Assembly (NCBI RefSeq): GCF_003143935.1
Contig: NZ_QFRX01000001.1
Location: 8,333,507-8,397,506, forward strand
Source of the DNA: Streptomyces sp. Act143
GTDB lineage: Bacteria > Actinomycetota > Actinomycetes > Streptomycetales > Streptomycetaceae
DNA: 64,000 nucleotides
Direction of reading: 5' to 3'
Shown here: positions 1-10,062 of the stretch, in pieces
How the letters are laid out: the number at the start of each line of letters is the position of its first letter
How positions within the stretch are numbered: position 1 is the first letter of the stretch
The notes under the pieces: model-generated
What the model was told of the DNA's origin: nothing
The model's database searches: none
What the model saw: only the letters and a program-made list of their open reading frames with translations
Made by a program: the position numbers and the translations under genes

Positions 1-201
1 GTCTCGTTCTCCCACGTCGGTCGTGTAGAAGTGATCCCCGCTGGCCGGACTGAACATCCGGAACAGAGCGGTATGGTCTATTCCGGTGGCGGCGCTCGGC
101 GTCCAGCAGGCTATGCCTTCATCTACGTATCCAAGGCTGGATACGGCATTGGCGCGCTCCGCTGCAGACGTGGTATAGAAATGATCACCCAAGGAACGCA
201 T
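1..201 (-). CDS. DUF5648-type repeat protein, truncated by window edge
   Basis: Reading leftwards from ATG at 201 gives an open frame that runs off the window (67 codons seen). It contains two copies of the signature GDHFYTT followed by an acidic/aromatic stretch (SLGYVDEGIACW), typical of the DUF5648 repeat found in secreted or surface actinobacterial proteins. An SD sequence GGGGGAGG sits about 7 bases before ATG201. An in-frame ATG at 252 would add a short hydrophobic leader (MNIATILLL) and a glycine-rich linker but has no SD; it is the alternative if the protein is exported. Function of the repeat is unknown; binding to cell-wall or carbohydrate is only a guess. Confidence 0.6.
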   Translation of the reverse strand, partial: MRSLGDHFYTTSAAERANAVSSLGYVDEGIACWTPSAATGIDHTALFRMFSPASGDHFYTTDVGERD

Positions 202-240
202 AGCAGGACCTCCCCCTGAGCTCGTCAGGAGGAGGATGGT

Positions 241-258
241 CGCGATATTCATATCGCG
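241..258. promoter_or_regulatory. Perfect 18-bp palindrome upstream of the DUF5648 gene
   Basis: CGCGATAT-TC-ATATCGCG forms 8-bp perfect arms around a 2-bp centre, 40 bp in front of the favoured start at 201. The AT-rich core stands out from the GC-rich surroundings and looks like an operator for a dimeric repressor. The rest of 259-641 holds no convincing gene; short frames there lack SD sequences and coding bias. Confidence 0.4.
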
Positions 259-641
259 CAAGAGGGCGGGGAGACTCACATCTTCTTCCCCGGGTGGATC
301 ATTGATATTGAGTCTGAACGGTTGACTGGCATATCTCATTGAGGGCTTATTGGGCCAGCTCGAACAACCTAGGATTGGGTTACTTAAACGGCGTAGACGT
401 ATCAGCGTTGCGCTGGGTGGTGACGGAGTGAATCTGCCTACACCGATGTCTCCGGTCGAGACCTGAGTGTCTGCTTGCGCCGGTGGTCGCGATAGTCACC
501 GTCGCCACGTTGAACATCGTTCGCGACCAAGGCTCCAGCCATATCAACGCGCAACGGACGGACACTGGCGGAGTTTCACGGAGCGTCACAGATCACCGGT
601 TCTGACACAGCTTCTCAGAGTCGCCAGGCGCGTGCTCCTTG

Positions 642-1328
642 TCAGAGGCTGCGGGCGGTGATGTCGCCGTAGGACGTGGTGGCGCGGATGGTCAGGCCGG
701 CACCGGCACCGTTGCTGAGGCTGTTGCTGACCCGGCCGTAGGAGGTGCCGGCGTCGAGCGCGGCGGAGATGCCGCGGGCGGCGCTGACGGTGATGTCGCC
801 GTGCTGGGTGGTGAGTTCGACGGCACCCTGGTGGGCCTCGGCGATGGTCAGGTCGCCCCGCTGGGTGCTGATCTTCGCGTCACCGACCAGTCGGCCGAGG
901 AGGACGTCCCCGTCGAGGACGGTGAGGCGTGTGTCGCCGGCCTCGTCGATCTTGACCTGCCCCTGCCCGCCGTCGAAGACCACGTCGCCGAGCCGCCCGA
1001 CCCCACGGAACTCGGCAGCCGCGGCCTTGGCCTCGACGCGCGAACCGGCGGGCAGCTGAACGGTGACCTCGACGGCTCCGGAGGGGCCGAGGTACTGGTT
1101 CTTCGCCGCCGGCGCCGTGACGCGCAGGACGCCGTCTTCGTACCCGACCTGGATCTGCCCGGCCGCCTTCACGTCCCGGCTCTTGCCGGGGTGCACGGGC
1201 CGGACCTCGACGACGGTGTCGGCACGCTCGGCGGCGATGACCTGGATGCGCCCGGCGGGGATGTCCAGGAGGGCCGCGATGGGGGCGGGGGTGTCGAACT
1301 TCTGCGCGGTGCTCAGCTTCTGCTGCAT
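642..1328 (-). CDS. DUF4097 family beta-strand repeat protein
   Basis: 228 aa, cytoplasmic by appearance (no signal or membrane segment). Residues from about 100 onward form short degenerate repeats of the type G(D/N)xxxxxxxGxxxxxTxxGD, characteristic of the DUF4097 right-handed beta-helix-like fold. Start chosen at ATG1328, preceded by AAGGAATG; the longer upstream frame to 1433 lacks SD. In Streptomyces this family is often paired with a small DNA-binding protein, but none is visible here. Molecular role unknown. The upstream region carries repeated TTGCA motifs that may control it. Confidence 0.75.
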   Translation of the reverse strand: MQQKLSTAQKFDTPAPIAALLDIPAGRIQVIAAERADTVVEVRPVHPGKSRDVKAAGQIQVGYEDGVLRVTAPAAKNQYLGPSGAVEVTVQLPAGSRVEAKAAAAEFRGVGRLGDVVFDGGQGQVKIDEAGDTRLTVLDGDVLLGRLVGDAKISTQRGDLTIAEAHQGAVELTTQHGDITVSAARGISAALDAGTSYGRVSNSLSNGAGAGLTIRATTSYGDITARSL

Positions 1329-1373
1329 GTCGTCATTCCTTCGACTCGTTGTTTCTGATGAAGGAAACGCTAC

Positions 1374-1500
1374 GTTGCATTCAGGAAATCGGCTACAGAG
1401 AAGTTGCGCAGAAACCCAATCTGTGCAGCTCAAACCCTATAAATCGTTGCAACACCTATAGATAGAACGCAACGAACCAGACAACAAGTGTTGCAATGAG
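1374..1500. promoter_or_regulatory. Cluster of GTTGCA/TGCAAC motifs upstream of DUF4097 gene
   Basis: Between the DUF4097 start (1328) and the secreted-protein gene (1728), copies of GTTGCA or close variants occur near 1374, 1411, 1446 (palindrome GTTGCAAC, 1446-1453), 1470 (inverted) and 1489. The stretch is also unusually AT-rich. This suggests a multi-site operator or promoter region; no regulator gene for it is in the window. Confidence 0.3.
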
Positions 1501-1727
1501 ATGAAAGTGAACGCAAGAGCGCACGCCCGGAGCGGCTATCCCAGGTACTGGATATACGTGCAGGTCAGAGGGGGTGGGATGGTTCCACCCTGTCTGATCG
1601 GCCGTAGGTTGTTGCGCCCGGCTGCTGTGATCGCTGATGCTCTGGGTGTCGCCCCGACAGGCCCGCACTGACCAGCCGGCCTCGCCGCGGCATCCGCATC
1701 CACGCACCTACGTACGGGGGAACACCC

Positions 1728-2351
1728 ATGTCCATGCGCATCCGAGCGAACGCCCTCACCGCACTCACCGTCGCCGCCCTCGCGGCGGGCACCCTGCTGA
1801 CCGCACCCTCCGCGGGCGCCGCGCCGAAGGCCGCCGCGCCGAAGTTCCTGTCGGCGTCCCAGCTGCCGCCGCACCCGTCGTCGTCGTGGACGGCCGGGCC
1901 GGTCACCGAAGGGTTCCCGGAGGAACTCGGCTTCTGTGTGAGCACGGAGGGCGTGCTCTCCTACGACTACCGGCACCGCACCTTCCGCACCGACCTGGAC
2001 GCCAGTGCCGTGCAGTTGACGGTGGTGACGGGCACGGCCGCCCAGGCGAAGGCCCTGGCGAAGCACTACGACGACCTGATCCGCACCTGCGCCGAGCGCA
2101 TCGAGAAGGCCTCGCCGGACACCAAGGCCGAGGGCCGGGACTACGGGAAGCTGAAGGTCGAGGAGGGCGCCCGCGTCCGCGGCCTGCACACCGAGACGTC
2201 CTGGGGCGCGAACGACGTCGACCTGCTGTCGGTCGGGCGGGACGGCAGGACCGTCACTGTCGTGCAGTGGGGACAGATGGGCGACTTCAAGGGCGCGCCT
2301 GTGACCGCGTTCAAGAAGACCACGACCACGGCGGTCAACAAGCTGTACTGA
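1728..2351 (+). CDS. Secreted protein of unknown function
   Basis: 207 aa with a classical Sec signal: basic MSMRIR, hydrophobic LTVAALAAGTLL, and AGAAP cleavage site near residue 32. The mature part has two cysteines (residues about 70 and 120) that could form a disulfide, and a layout of alternating beta-like and charged helical stretches that recalls the extracellular PknH-like sensor fold. That resemblance is weak. ATG1728 follows GGGGGAACACCC. A strong hairpin follows the stop. Monocistronic; no family can be named with certainty. Confidence 0.75.
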   Translation: MSMRIRANALTALTVAALAAGTLLTAPSAGAAPKAAAPKFLSASQLPPHPSSSWTAGPVTEGFPEELGFCVSTEGVLSYDYRHRTFRTDLDASAVQLTVVTGTAAQAKALAKHYDDLIRTCAERIEKASPDTKAEGRDYGKLKVEEGARVRGLHTETSWGANDVDLLSVGRDGRTVTVVQWGQMGDFKGAPVTAFKKTTTTAVNKLY

Positions 2352-2358
2352 GCGGGCG

Positions 2359-2385
2359 GCCGGCCGCGCCCGAAGCGCGGCCGGC
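2359..2385 (+). terminator. GC-rich hairpin terminator after secreted-protein gene
   Basis: GCCGGCCGCGC and GCGCGGCCGGC form an 11-bp perfect stem around CCGAA, 8 bases after the stop codon at 2351. No U-tract, as usual in Streptomyces. Confidence 0.6.
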
Positions 2386-2430
2386 GGCGCCCCTACAGAG
2401 CCAGCCGCCCCCTACGGCCCTCCTATGACC

Positions 2431-2462
2431 CCCTGTAAGGCCCCCTACGGCCCCTTACAGGG
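2431..2462. terminator. Hairpin overlapping the lipoprotein stop codon
   Basis: CCCTGTAAGG (2431-2440) pairs with CCTTACAGGG (2453-2462). It lies between two convergent genes and can serve both; it includes the stop codon of the leftward lipoprotein gene. Confidence 0.5.
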
Positions 2463-3564
2463 CAGTGTCCTCGTCAGCGAGATCGCTCATGCCGAGCCCG
2501 GCATCGCCATCGGCCATCGCCGGCCCGCCGAGGAAGCCGTTCATGAGCTCGTCCAGGTCGAGCGTCGTGGCACCGGCCGGGGCGGTGGGCCTGGCGCCCT
2601 CGCGCATCCGCAGGGTCAGGCCGAACTTCTTCACGTCGGCGTTCTCGGCCAGCTTGGCGAGGTCGACGTCGACCTGGGCCAGCTCACCGTTCTTGAGGGT
2701 GAAGTCCGCCGTGACCTTGGCGTTGGGAGCGTCCTTCAGGTCCTTGTCCGTGGGCAGCTCCATGCCCGGCGGCAGGTCCTTGACCACGGGCCGGATCTCA
2801 CCGAGGAGTTCGGTGATCAGCGTGCGGAAGGGAGCGGTGGCGGTGACGTGCTCGGTGCCGTCCTCGCCACCGGTCGTCTTGAACTCCACCTTGCGGGCGA
2901 TGACTTCGCGCAGGGCTTTGACGAGCTTCTTCTGCGTCTTGGCGTCGAGGGACGCCGCGGGACCGCCCCCGGCCTCCTCGCCCCCGCCGCCGGCGGCCCG
3001 GTCCATCTCCTTGGTGTTGAACTTGACCCACTTGCCCTCGATGACGTCCTTCATCGCCCCGGCCTCCGGGGGCAGGTCGTCAGGGTTCGGCAGGGGGATG
3101 GGCATCGTCTTGCCCAGGGCGTCCATGTCGGCACGGATGTAGGTGTAGTCGCCGATCACCCGGTACTCGACAAGGTCGCCGTCCGGGGTGCTGACCTTCA
3201 CGGCCGTGCCGACGAGGTCCTTCTCCCCGGACTTCTCGAGCGGCTTCTTCGACTGCACGGTCACCGCGATCTTCGCGCCGCTGAGCAACTCGGCGACCTC
3301 GTCCGGGATCTCCTCCCCGGGCTCGGGGTCGGACGCGGCGTCCAGCGCCTTCAATGACGCCACGTCCGTGTTCAGATCGACCTCGAAGGAGAGCGTGTTC
3401 TTCGCGCCGAGCTTGTCGAAGGCCTGGTTGAGCTTCCTGCCGGCAGACAGCTGCTCCACCGTTCCGCAGGCGGCGGAGCCCGCGAGGACGGCACCGACGA
3501 CGGCGGTGGCGGTCAGGGTCTTGCGTAGGGCGTTGATGATGTCTCTCCTCGTGGCTGCGATCAC
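2455..3564 (-). CDS. Lipoprotein of unknown function
   Basis: A lipoprotein signal is clear: basic INALRKTL, hydrophobic TATAVVGAVLAG, lipobox GSAAC (Cys 33 counted from GTG3564). The mature protein, about 335 aa, is charged and beta-rich with several VDL/KVEF strands and a Gly/Glu-rich linker (GGGGEEAGGG), resembling actinobacterial lipid-binding-like lipoproteins such as the LppX/LprG group only in general layout. The start is odd: the best SD (GAGGAG, 3545-3550) is followed by ATC ATC AAC rather than ATG. Either GTG3564, upstream of the SD, or a non-canonical ATC at 3540/3537 is used. Terminates at a shared hairpin. Confidence 0.75.
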   Translation of the reverse strand: MIAATRRDIINALRKTLTATAVVGAVLAGSAACGTVEQLSAGRKLNQAFDKLGAKNTLSFEVDLNTDVASLKALDAASDPEPGEEIPDEVAELLSGAKIAVTVQSKKPLEKSGEKDLVGTAVKVSTPDGDLVEYRVIGDYTYIRADMDALGKTMPIPLPNPDDLPPEAGAMKDVIEGKWVKFNTKEMDRAAGGGGEEAGGGPAASLDAKTQKKLVKALREVIARKVEFKTTGGEDGTEHVTATAPFRTLITELLGEIRPVVKDLPPGMELPTDKDLKDAPNAKVTADFTLKNGELAQVDVDLAKLAENADVKKFGLTLRMREGARPTAPAGATTLDLDELMNGFLGGPAMADGDAGLGMSDLADEDTAL

Positions 3565-3834
3565 AACGTGATCGATCAGAAGACTCACCACCCACTCACA
3601 GGGTTGCCCTGCCCGCCGCACATCCCCTGCCCGTCTCACACCGCCTGACCAGGCCGGTCGCCCAGGTGATGGCCCTGCCGCCGCTCAGGGGCAGCGACAT
3701 CCGCCTCGTCGTCCACCCAGCTCTTCCGTGATGCCGCGCCCGAGACTGCGATGACTCCCGTTGGCCGTGCTGGCCTGAGCCTGGAGCGAGGACTCCTGAC
3801 GGGGCAGCAACTATGTGGGCGCGTGGGCTGCTCC

Positions 3835-3846
3835 TATATTGCTGCA
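3835..3846 (+). promoter_or_regulatory. -10 element TATATT of a leaderless transcript
   Basis: TATATT (3835-3840) is followed by exactly six bases and then GTG3847. Transcription would begin at or next to the start codon, and no SD is present, so the ATPase-regulator mRNA is probably leaderless. A clear -35 is not seen. Confidence 0.5.
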
Positions 3847-5895
3847 GTGAGCAAGGATTCGGGGAGTTTGGCGGACCGTCTGAGATGGGCGCGGGAACGC
3901 GCCTTCGTGGGCCGGTCCGAGGAGATCGCGGTGTTCCGCAGGGCTTTGGCCGGTGAGGCGGATGCCGCTGCGGTCATCTACGTGCACGGTCCGGGCGGGG
4001 TGGGCAAATCGACACTGCTGCGGCGCTTCGCGGACGAGAGCCGGGACGCGGGCAGGCCCGTCGTCGAGGTGAACGGCCGACTCGTCGACCCCTCTCCCGC
4101 GGGATTCGAGTCCGAGACCGCCGGGTCGCCGGTGGACGCGGTCCTGCTCATCGACGCGTTCGAGCACTGTCAGGGGCTGGAGATGTGGCTCTACGAGCGG
4201 TTCCTGCCCTCGCTGCCGCAGCAGACCCTGGTGGTGGTGGCCGGCCGGGAGGGGCCGAGCCCGTCCTGGACCTCCCAGCTGGCGTGGAGCGAGCTTCTGG
4301 CCGTCGTACCGCTGGGCGACCTCGACCCGTCGGACGCCGAACGGCTGCTGGAGCTGCGGGCCGTGGCACCGGCCGTGCGGGCGCAGGTGCTCGCGTTCGC
4401 GGGCGGTCATCCGCTGGCTCTCAGCCTGGCCGCCAGCGTCGCGGCGGACGGGTACGGTGCCCGCTGGGCACCGACACCGGACGTGCTGACCTTCCTGCTC
4501 TCGCAACTGGTGGGGGAGGTGCCCACACAGGTGCACCGGCTCGCCCTGGAAGTGGCGGCGCACGCGATGACCACCACCGAGGGGCTGCTGCGCGCGGTGG
4601 TGGGGGAGGACCGGGGCGCCGAGATGTTCACCTGGCTGCGCCGCCTGCCGGTCGCCGACTGGGGCCGGCAGGGGATGTTCCTGCACGACCTGGTGAGTGA
4701 CGCGATCGACACCGACCTGCGCTGGCGTGACCCGCAGGGCTACGAGGAGATGCACCGGCGGGTCGGCCACCACCTGCTGGAACAGGCCCGTACCGCGTCC
4801 CCGGCGGCGGCAATGGTGGCGATCCGCGAACTGAGCTACATCAAGAGGTACGGGTCGATGGGCTCGTACTTCCAGATGCGCCGCGAAGGCGACTTCCACG
4901 AGGACACGCTGCGCCCGGGGGACCACGACGCCGTCCGGCGGCTCATAGTGCAGGCGGAGGGGCCCGAATCGGCGGCGATCGTGGACTTCTGGCTGGAACG
5001 GCAGCCGGAGGCGTTCTGGATCTACCGGGAGACGGTGACGGGCGAGCCGGTCGCGTTCATGACGTGGCTGCGCCTGTCGGAACCACGCGCCGACGAGACG
5101 GCCGCCGACCCGGTGCTCGCCCAGATGTGGGAACACGTGGGCCGCACGAGCCCGTTGCGTGCGGGCGAGCACGCCATGCTGGCCCGGTTCTTCATCTACC
5201 CGCCCGCCTACTACGAGATCTCCCCGGTACTGCACCTGATGCAGCTGCGCGTCTGCGCCGACTGGATCCGCTCGGCCGGCCTGGCCTGGTCGTTCATCAT
5301 CAGCCCCTACCCGCGGCTGTGGGAGCAGCTGATGGAGCACCTCGGCCACGAGGCGGCCACCGCGCTGGACTGGCCGAACGGGCACACCTACACGCTGTTC
5401 GCGTGCGACTGGCGTACCACGCCGCTGTCGATCTGGTTCGACCGGACCCAGCCCGGGGGCCTCACCGACGAGGCGTCCACGCCCACGACCGGCGCCCCCA
5501 CCGCCACGCTGACGCGCGCCGAGTTCGATGCCGCCGTACGCGACGCGCTGCGCGACTGGCACCGCGAGGACGCCATCGCGGCCAGCCCGCTGTGCCGCGC
5601 GCGGATGGTCACCATTCAGCCGGGCTACGTCGCCGAGCACGCCGCGCAGATGCTGCGTGAGCTGCTCACCGATGCCGTGGACTCATTGAGCGTCGACCCG
5701 CGCGAAGCCAAGCTGCACCGCGTTCTGGCCACGACCTATTTCCACCGGGTGCCCAACCAGATGATCGCGGCCGAGCGGCTGAGCCTGCCCTACAGCACCT
5801 ACCGCAGGCACCGCCAACGCGGGCTGGAGCGCGTGTGCGAACTGCTGTGGAAGCGCGAGACGGCCGAGCGCTCACTACCCGTCTCCCACCTGTGA
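3847..5895 (+). CDS. AAA-type ATP-binding regulator with C-terminal HTH (paralog 1)
   Basis: 682 aa. After ARERAFVGRSEE, typical of ORC/STAND-type ATPases, comes a P-loop GPGGVGKS at 48-55 and a Walker B VLLIDAFEH near 99-107. The middle (about 370-560) resembles a GNAT-like fold (EGPESAAIVDFWLERQPEAF; PLRAGEHAMLARFF). The end (about 630-680) is a sigma-region-4-like helix-turn-helix (AAERLSLPYSTYRRHRQRGL). The layout implies an ATP-dependent transcription regulator, acting in the cytoplasm. GTG3847 was chosen because its paralog begins at the matching residue; the upstream frame is non-homologous. It precedes an FAD oxidoreductase and its own paralog and probably controls the cluster. Confidence 0.8.
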   Translation: MSKDSGSLADRLRWARERAFVGRSEEIAVFRRALAGEADAAAVIYVHGPGGVGKSTLLRRFADESRDAGRPVVEVNGRLVDPSPAGFESETAGSPVDAVLLIDAFEHCQGLEMWLYERFLPSLPQQTLVVVAGREGPSPSWTSQLAWSELLAVVPLGDLDPSDAERLLELRAVAPAVRAQVLAFAGGHPLALSLAASVAADGYGARWAPTPDVLTFLLSQLVGEVPTQVHRLALEVAAHAMTTTEGLLRAVVGEDRGAEMFTWLRRLPVADWGRQGMFLHDLVSDAIDTDLRWRDPQGYEEMHRRVGHHLLEQARTASPAAAMVAIRELSYIKRYGSMGSYFQMRREGDFHEDTLRPGDHDAVRRLIVQAEGPESAAIVDFWLERQPEAFWIYRETVTGEPVAFMTWLRLSEPRADETAADPVLAQMWEHVGRTSPLRAGEHAMLARFFIYPPAYYEISPVLHLMQLRVCADWIRSAGLAWSFIISPYPRLWEQLMEHLGHEAATALDWPNGHTYTLFACDWRTTPLSIWFDRTQPGGLTDEASTPTTGAPTATLTRAEFDAAVRDALRDWHREDAIAASPLCRARMVTIQPGYVAEHAAQMLRELLTDAVDSLSVDPREAKLHRVLATTYFHRVPNQMIAAERLSLPYSTYRRHRQRGLERVCELLWKRETAERSLPVSHL

Positions 5896-5916
5896 CACCA
5901 CGTGGACCGACCGTGA

Positions 5917-5960
5917 AGTGAGCACCAGGTGAGCAGTCACCGGTCTCGTAGGTGAGCACC
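5917..5960 (+). promoter_or_regulatory. Triple GTGAGCA repeats before the FAD oxidoreductase
   Basis: GTGAGCA occurs at 5918-5924, 5930-5936 and 5953-5959. The middle copy extends to GAGCAGTCACCGG (5931-5943), which matches 12 of 13 bases of the iteron at 9948-9960. It also forms the dyad GGTGA-GCAG-TCACC. A candidate binding site for the flanking regulators. Confidence 0.45.
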
Positions 5961-6009
5961 ACCGCGGCCGAGAGTCACCTCCGAAGGACGCAGAGTCCAG
6001 GAGGTCGAC

Positions 6010-7627
<1,618 letters not shown>

Positions 7628-7641
<14 letters not shown>

Positions 7642-9655
7642 AACGCCCCTGTCGGACCGGTCCTGGAAGGGGCGGCTCAGCCGTGCGAGGGAGCGCGCCT
7701 TCGTCGGACGGGTCCGCGAGCTCCAGCGGTTCGAGGCCGCGCTCGGCGGCGACGAGGAGGGGCCGCTGGCGTTCTACCTCTACGGCGCCGGCGGGATAGG
7801 GAAGTCGGCGCTGGTGCGGCGCATGGGCGACTTGGCCGCGGACGCGGGCCGGCAGGTCGTGCAGCTCGACGGGCGCTTCGTCGACCGGGACCCGGCCGCG
7901 TTCGAGCGCGCCGCCGCCCCTTTCGTGGCCGTGCCCGGCACGGTGCTCCTCCTCGACTCGTTCGAACACTGCCAGTGGCTGGAGGACTGGCTGTGGCAGA
8001 GGTTCCTGCCGCGGGCGGCCGACGGTGCGCTGGCCGTGGTGGCGGGCAGGTTCGCGCCGCAGCCGCAGTGGATGGCCGACCCCGCCTGGTCGGGACTGCT
8101 CGCCGTACGGGAGTTGGACGTCCTGTCGGAGCGGGAGGCCCTGGATCTGCTGGCCGCGGCGGCCGTCCGGCCGGAGCGGCTGAACCAGGTGCTGCGGTTC
8201 GCGGGCGGCAACCCGCTGGCGCTCACACTGGGCGCCGCGGATGCGGCGGCCGGGAGCACCTCCGCCGACGGCACTCCGTCGGCGGACGTACTGCGCACCC
8301 TGCTCGCCGGGCTGATCGGCGAAGTCCCCACCCCGGCGCACCGGCGTGCACTGGAAGTGGCGGCCCAGGCTCCCTGCACCAGCGAGGAACTGCTGGCCGC
8401 CGTCCTCGCCGACGAGGACGTCGGTGACCTGTTCACCTGGCTGCGTGACCTGCCGTTCATGGAATCGGCGGCGGCGGGCCTGTACCCGCACGACGCCGCC
8501 CGCGGAACCCTCATGGCCGACCTGCGGTGGCGGGCCCCCAACGCCTTCAGCGCGATGCGGCACCGGCTGGCCGAGGAATACCTGCGGCTGCTGCGCGAAG
8601 CACCGGAGGAACGGGTCCGTGCCATCACCGACGAGCTGTTCTACCTGTTCCAGGATGTCGAGGTGCTGGCGCGGCTGCGCGTGCGGCCGACCATCGACAA
8701 CGAGGTGCACGAGAGCGTCCTCGACCCTGCCGACCACGCGCTCGTCCTCGGCATGGCCGAGGAGACCGAGGGGCCGGAGTCCGCCGAACTGGTGCGGTTC
8801 TGGCTGGCGCGGCAGCCGGAACGGTTCAGTGTCTACCGGCTCATCTCCACCGGCCGGATCGTCGCCTTCACCGCCCATCTGGTGCTTCCGTACCCGCCGG
8901 ACGAGACCGAGGTGGCCCGCGATCCGGTCGTCGCGGCGGCCTGGCAGTACGGCGAGCGGACCTCGCCCGTCCGGGACGGGGAGCACATCGCCGTCACCCG
9001 CTTCTCGATCTATCCGGAGCTGTACCAGGTCCGTTCACGCGTCGTCGACCTGGCGAACTCGCGAGTCCAGGCGGAGGCCGCCCGCGCCCGCGGCAGGACA
9101 CACGGATTCCTCGTCTACCACGATCACGAGGCATGGGCCGAGCAGTTGCGCGGCGTGCTGGCCGACAGCGGCGAACGGCCTGTCGTCGGCGGCCGTACCT
9201 ACGGCCTGTTCACCATCGACTGGCGCAAGATCCCCGTCGAGTCATGGCTGCGGCACCTCATCAACGCCACCGAGATGCCTGCCCTGTCGGGGCCTTCGGG
9301 CGTCTCCCGCACCGTCTTCGAGCAAGGGGTCCGCGAGGCGCTCAGGCACTGGCGTTCACCGTCGGTGTTCGGCTCCTGCGCGCTGCTGCGCAGCCGGCTC
9401 GTCGCCGACTCGGCCGAGCCGGTGGAGGACTTGCGGACGCTGCTGCGCGACGCCGTGGAAGCGGTCGCGGCGAACCCGCACGGGGCGCGGGCCAGAGATG
9501 TCCTGGCCACCACCTACTTCTCCGGCGCGCCCACCCAGGAGGCCGCCGCCCGGCGGCTGAGCCTGCCGTTCGGCACCTACCGGCGCCACCTGCGTCAGGG
9601 CCTGGACCTGCTGTGCGAGGCGCTGTGGCAGCGGGAGATGTACGGCCCGCACTGA
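7628..9655 (+). CDS. AAA-type ATP-binding regulator with C-terminal HTH (paralog 2)
   Basis: 675 aa, colinear with the regulator encoded at 3847. It shares ARERAFVGRVREL, P-loop GAGGIGKS at 53-60, Walker B LLLDSFEH, the EGPESAELVRFWLARQPERF block, and a C-terminal HTH (AARRLSLPFGTYRRHLRQGL). The ATG lies inside the end of the oxidoreductase gene; an in-frame GTG at 7634 aligns better with the start of paralog 1. No SD is obvious, consistent with coupling. Two diverged copies flanking one enzyme suggest a duplicated regulator, perhaps acting as a heteromer. Confidence 0.8.
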
Positions 9656-9936
9656 ACGGTCCGCACTGAACGGCCCGCCCCGCGGCGGACGGTGGCCGCG
9701 ACCAGCGGCGAAGTGCCGCGTACAGCGAGGGACACGCGTCGACAGCCGTGGACAGAAGTGGACGGTTCCCGGACCGGACCGGGCTGGGAACCGGACACCG
9801 ATCAACGGCACGGTGACGGCCATGCAGAGATCACCGCCGCACCGGCCCGGACACCTGGACACCCGGGCGCACGAGCCCACACGACGCTGCCGAGCAGGCG
9901 GACGTCCACCGATTCCTCCCTGCTGCGGAGTCCGGC

Positions 9937-9996
9937 GACCGGCCGGAGAGCAGTGACCGGCCGGAGAGCAGTGACCGGCCGGAGAGCAGTGACCGG
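9937..9996 (+). repeat. Three 18-bp direct repeats upstream of the MFS-SRPBCC operon
   Basis: GACCGGCCGGAGAGCAGT is repeated without gaps at 9937-9954, 9955-9972 and 9973-9990, with a partial fourth copy. Each unit contains GAGCAGTGACCGG, related to the element at 5931-5943. Located about 70 bases before the MFS start, so probably regulatory. The remainder of 9656-9936 shows no gene. Confidence 0.8.
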
Positions 9997-10062
9997 GCGC
10001 ACGCGCCGCTCTTCCTCTCGCACCGAAGCGAGTGTTCCACCACCCACCTACGGAGTTCAGTC

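Noticed and set aside
202..641. Short frames at 380-589 (minus) and 467-661 (plus)
   Set aside because: No SD, no family motif and mixed codon bias; treated as non-coding apart from the palindrome at 241.
1536..2189. 217-aa minus-strand frame opposite the secreted protein
   Set aside because: Shadow of the GC-rich plus-strand gene; no SD or motif.
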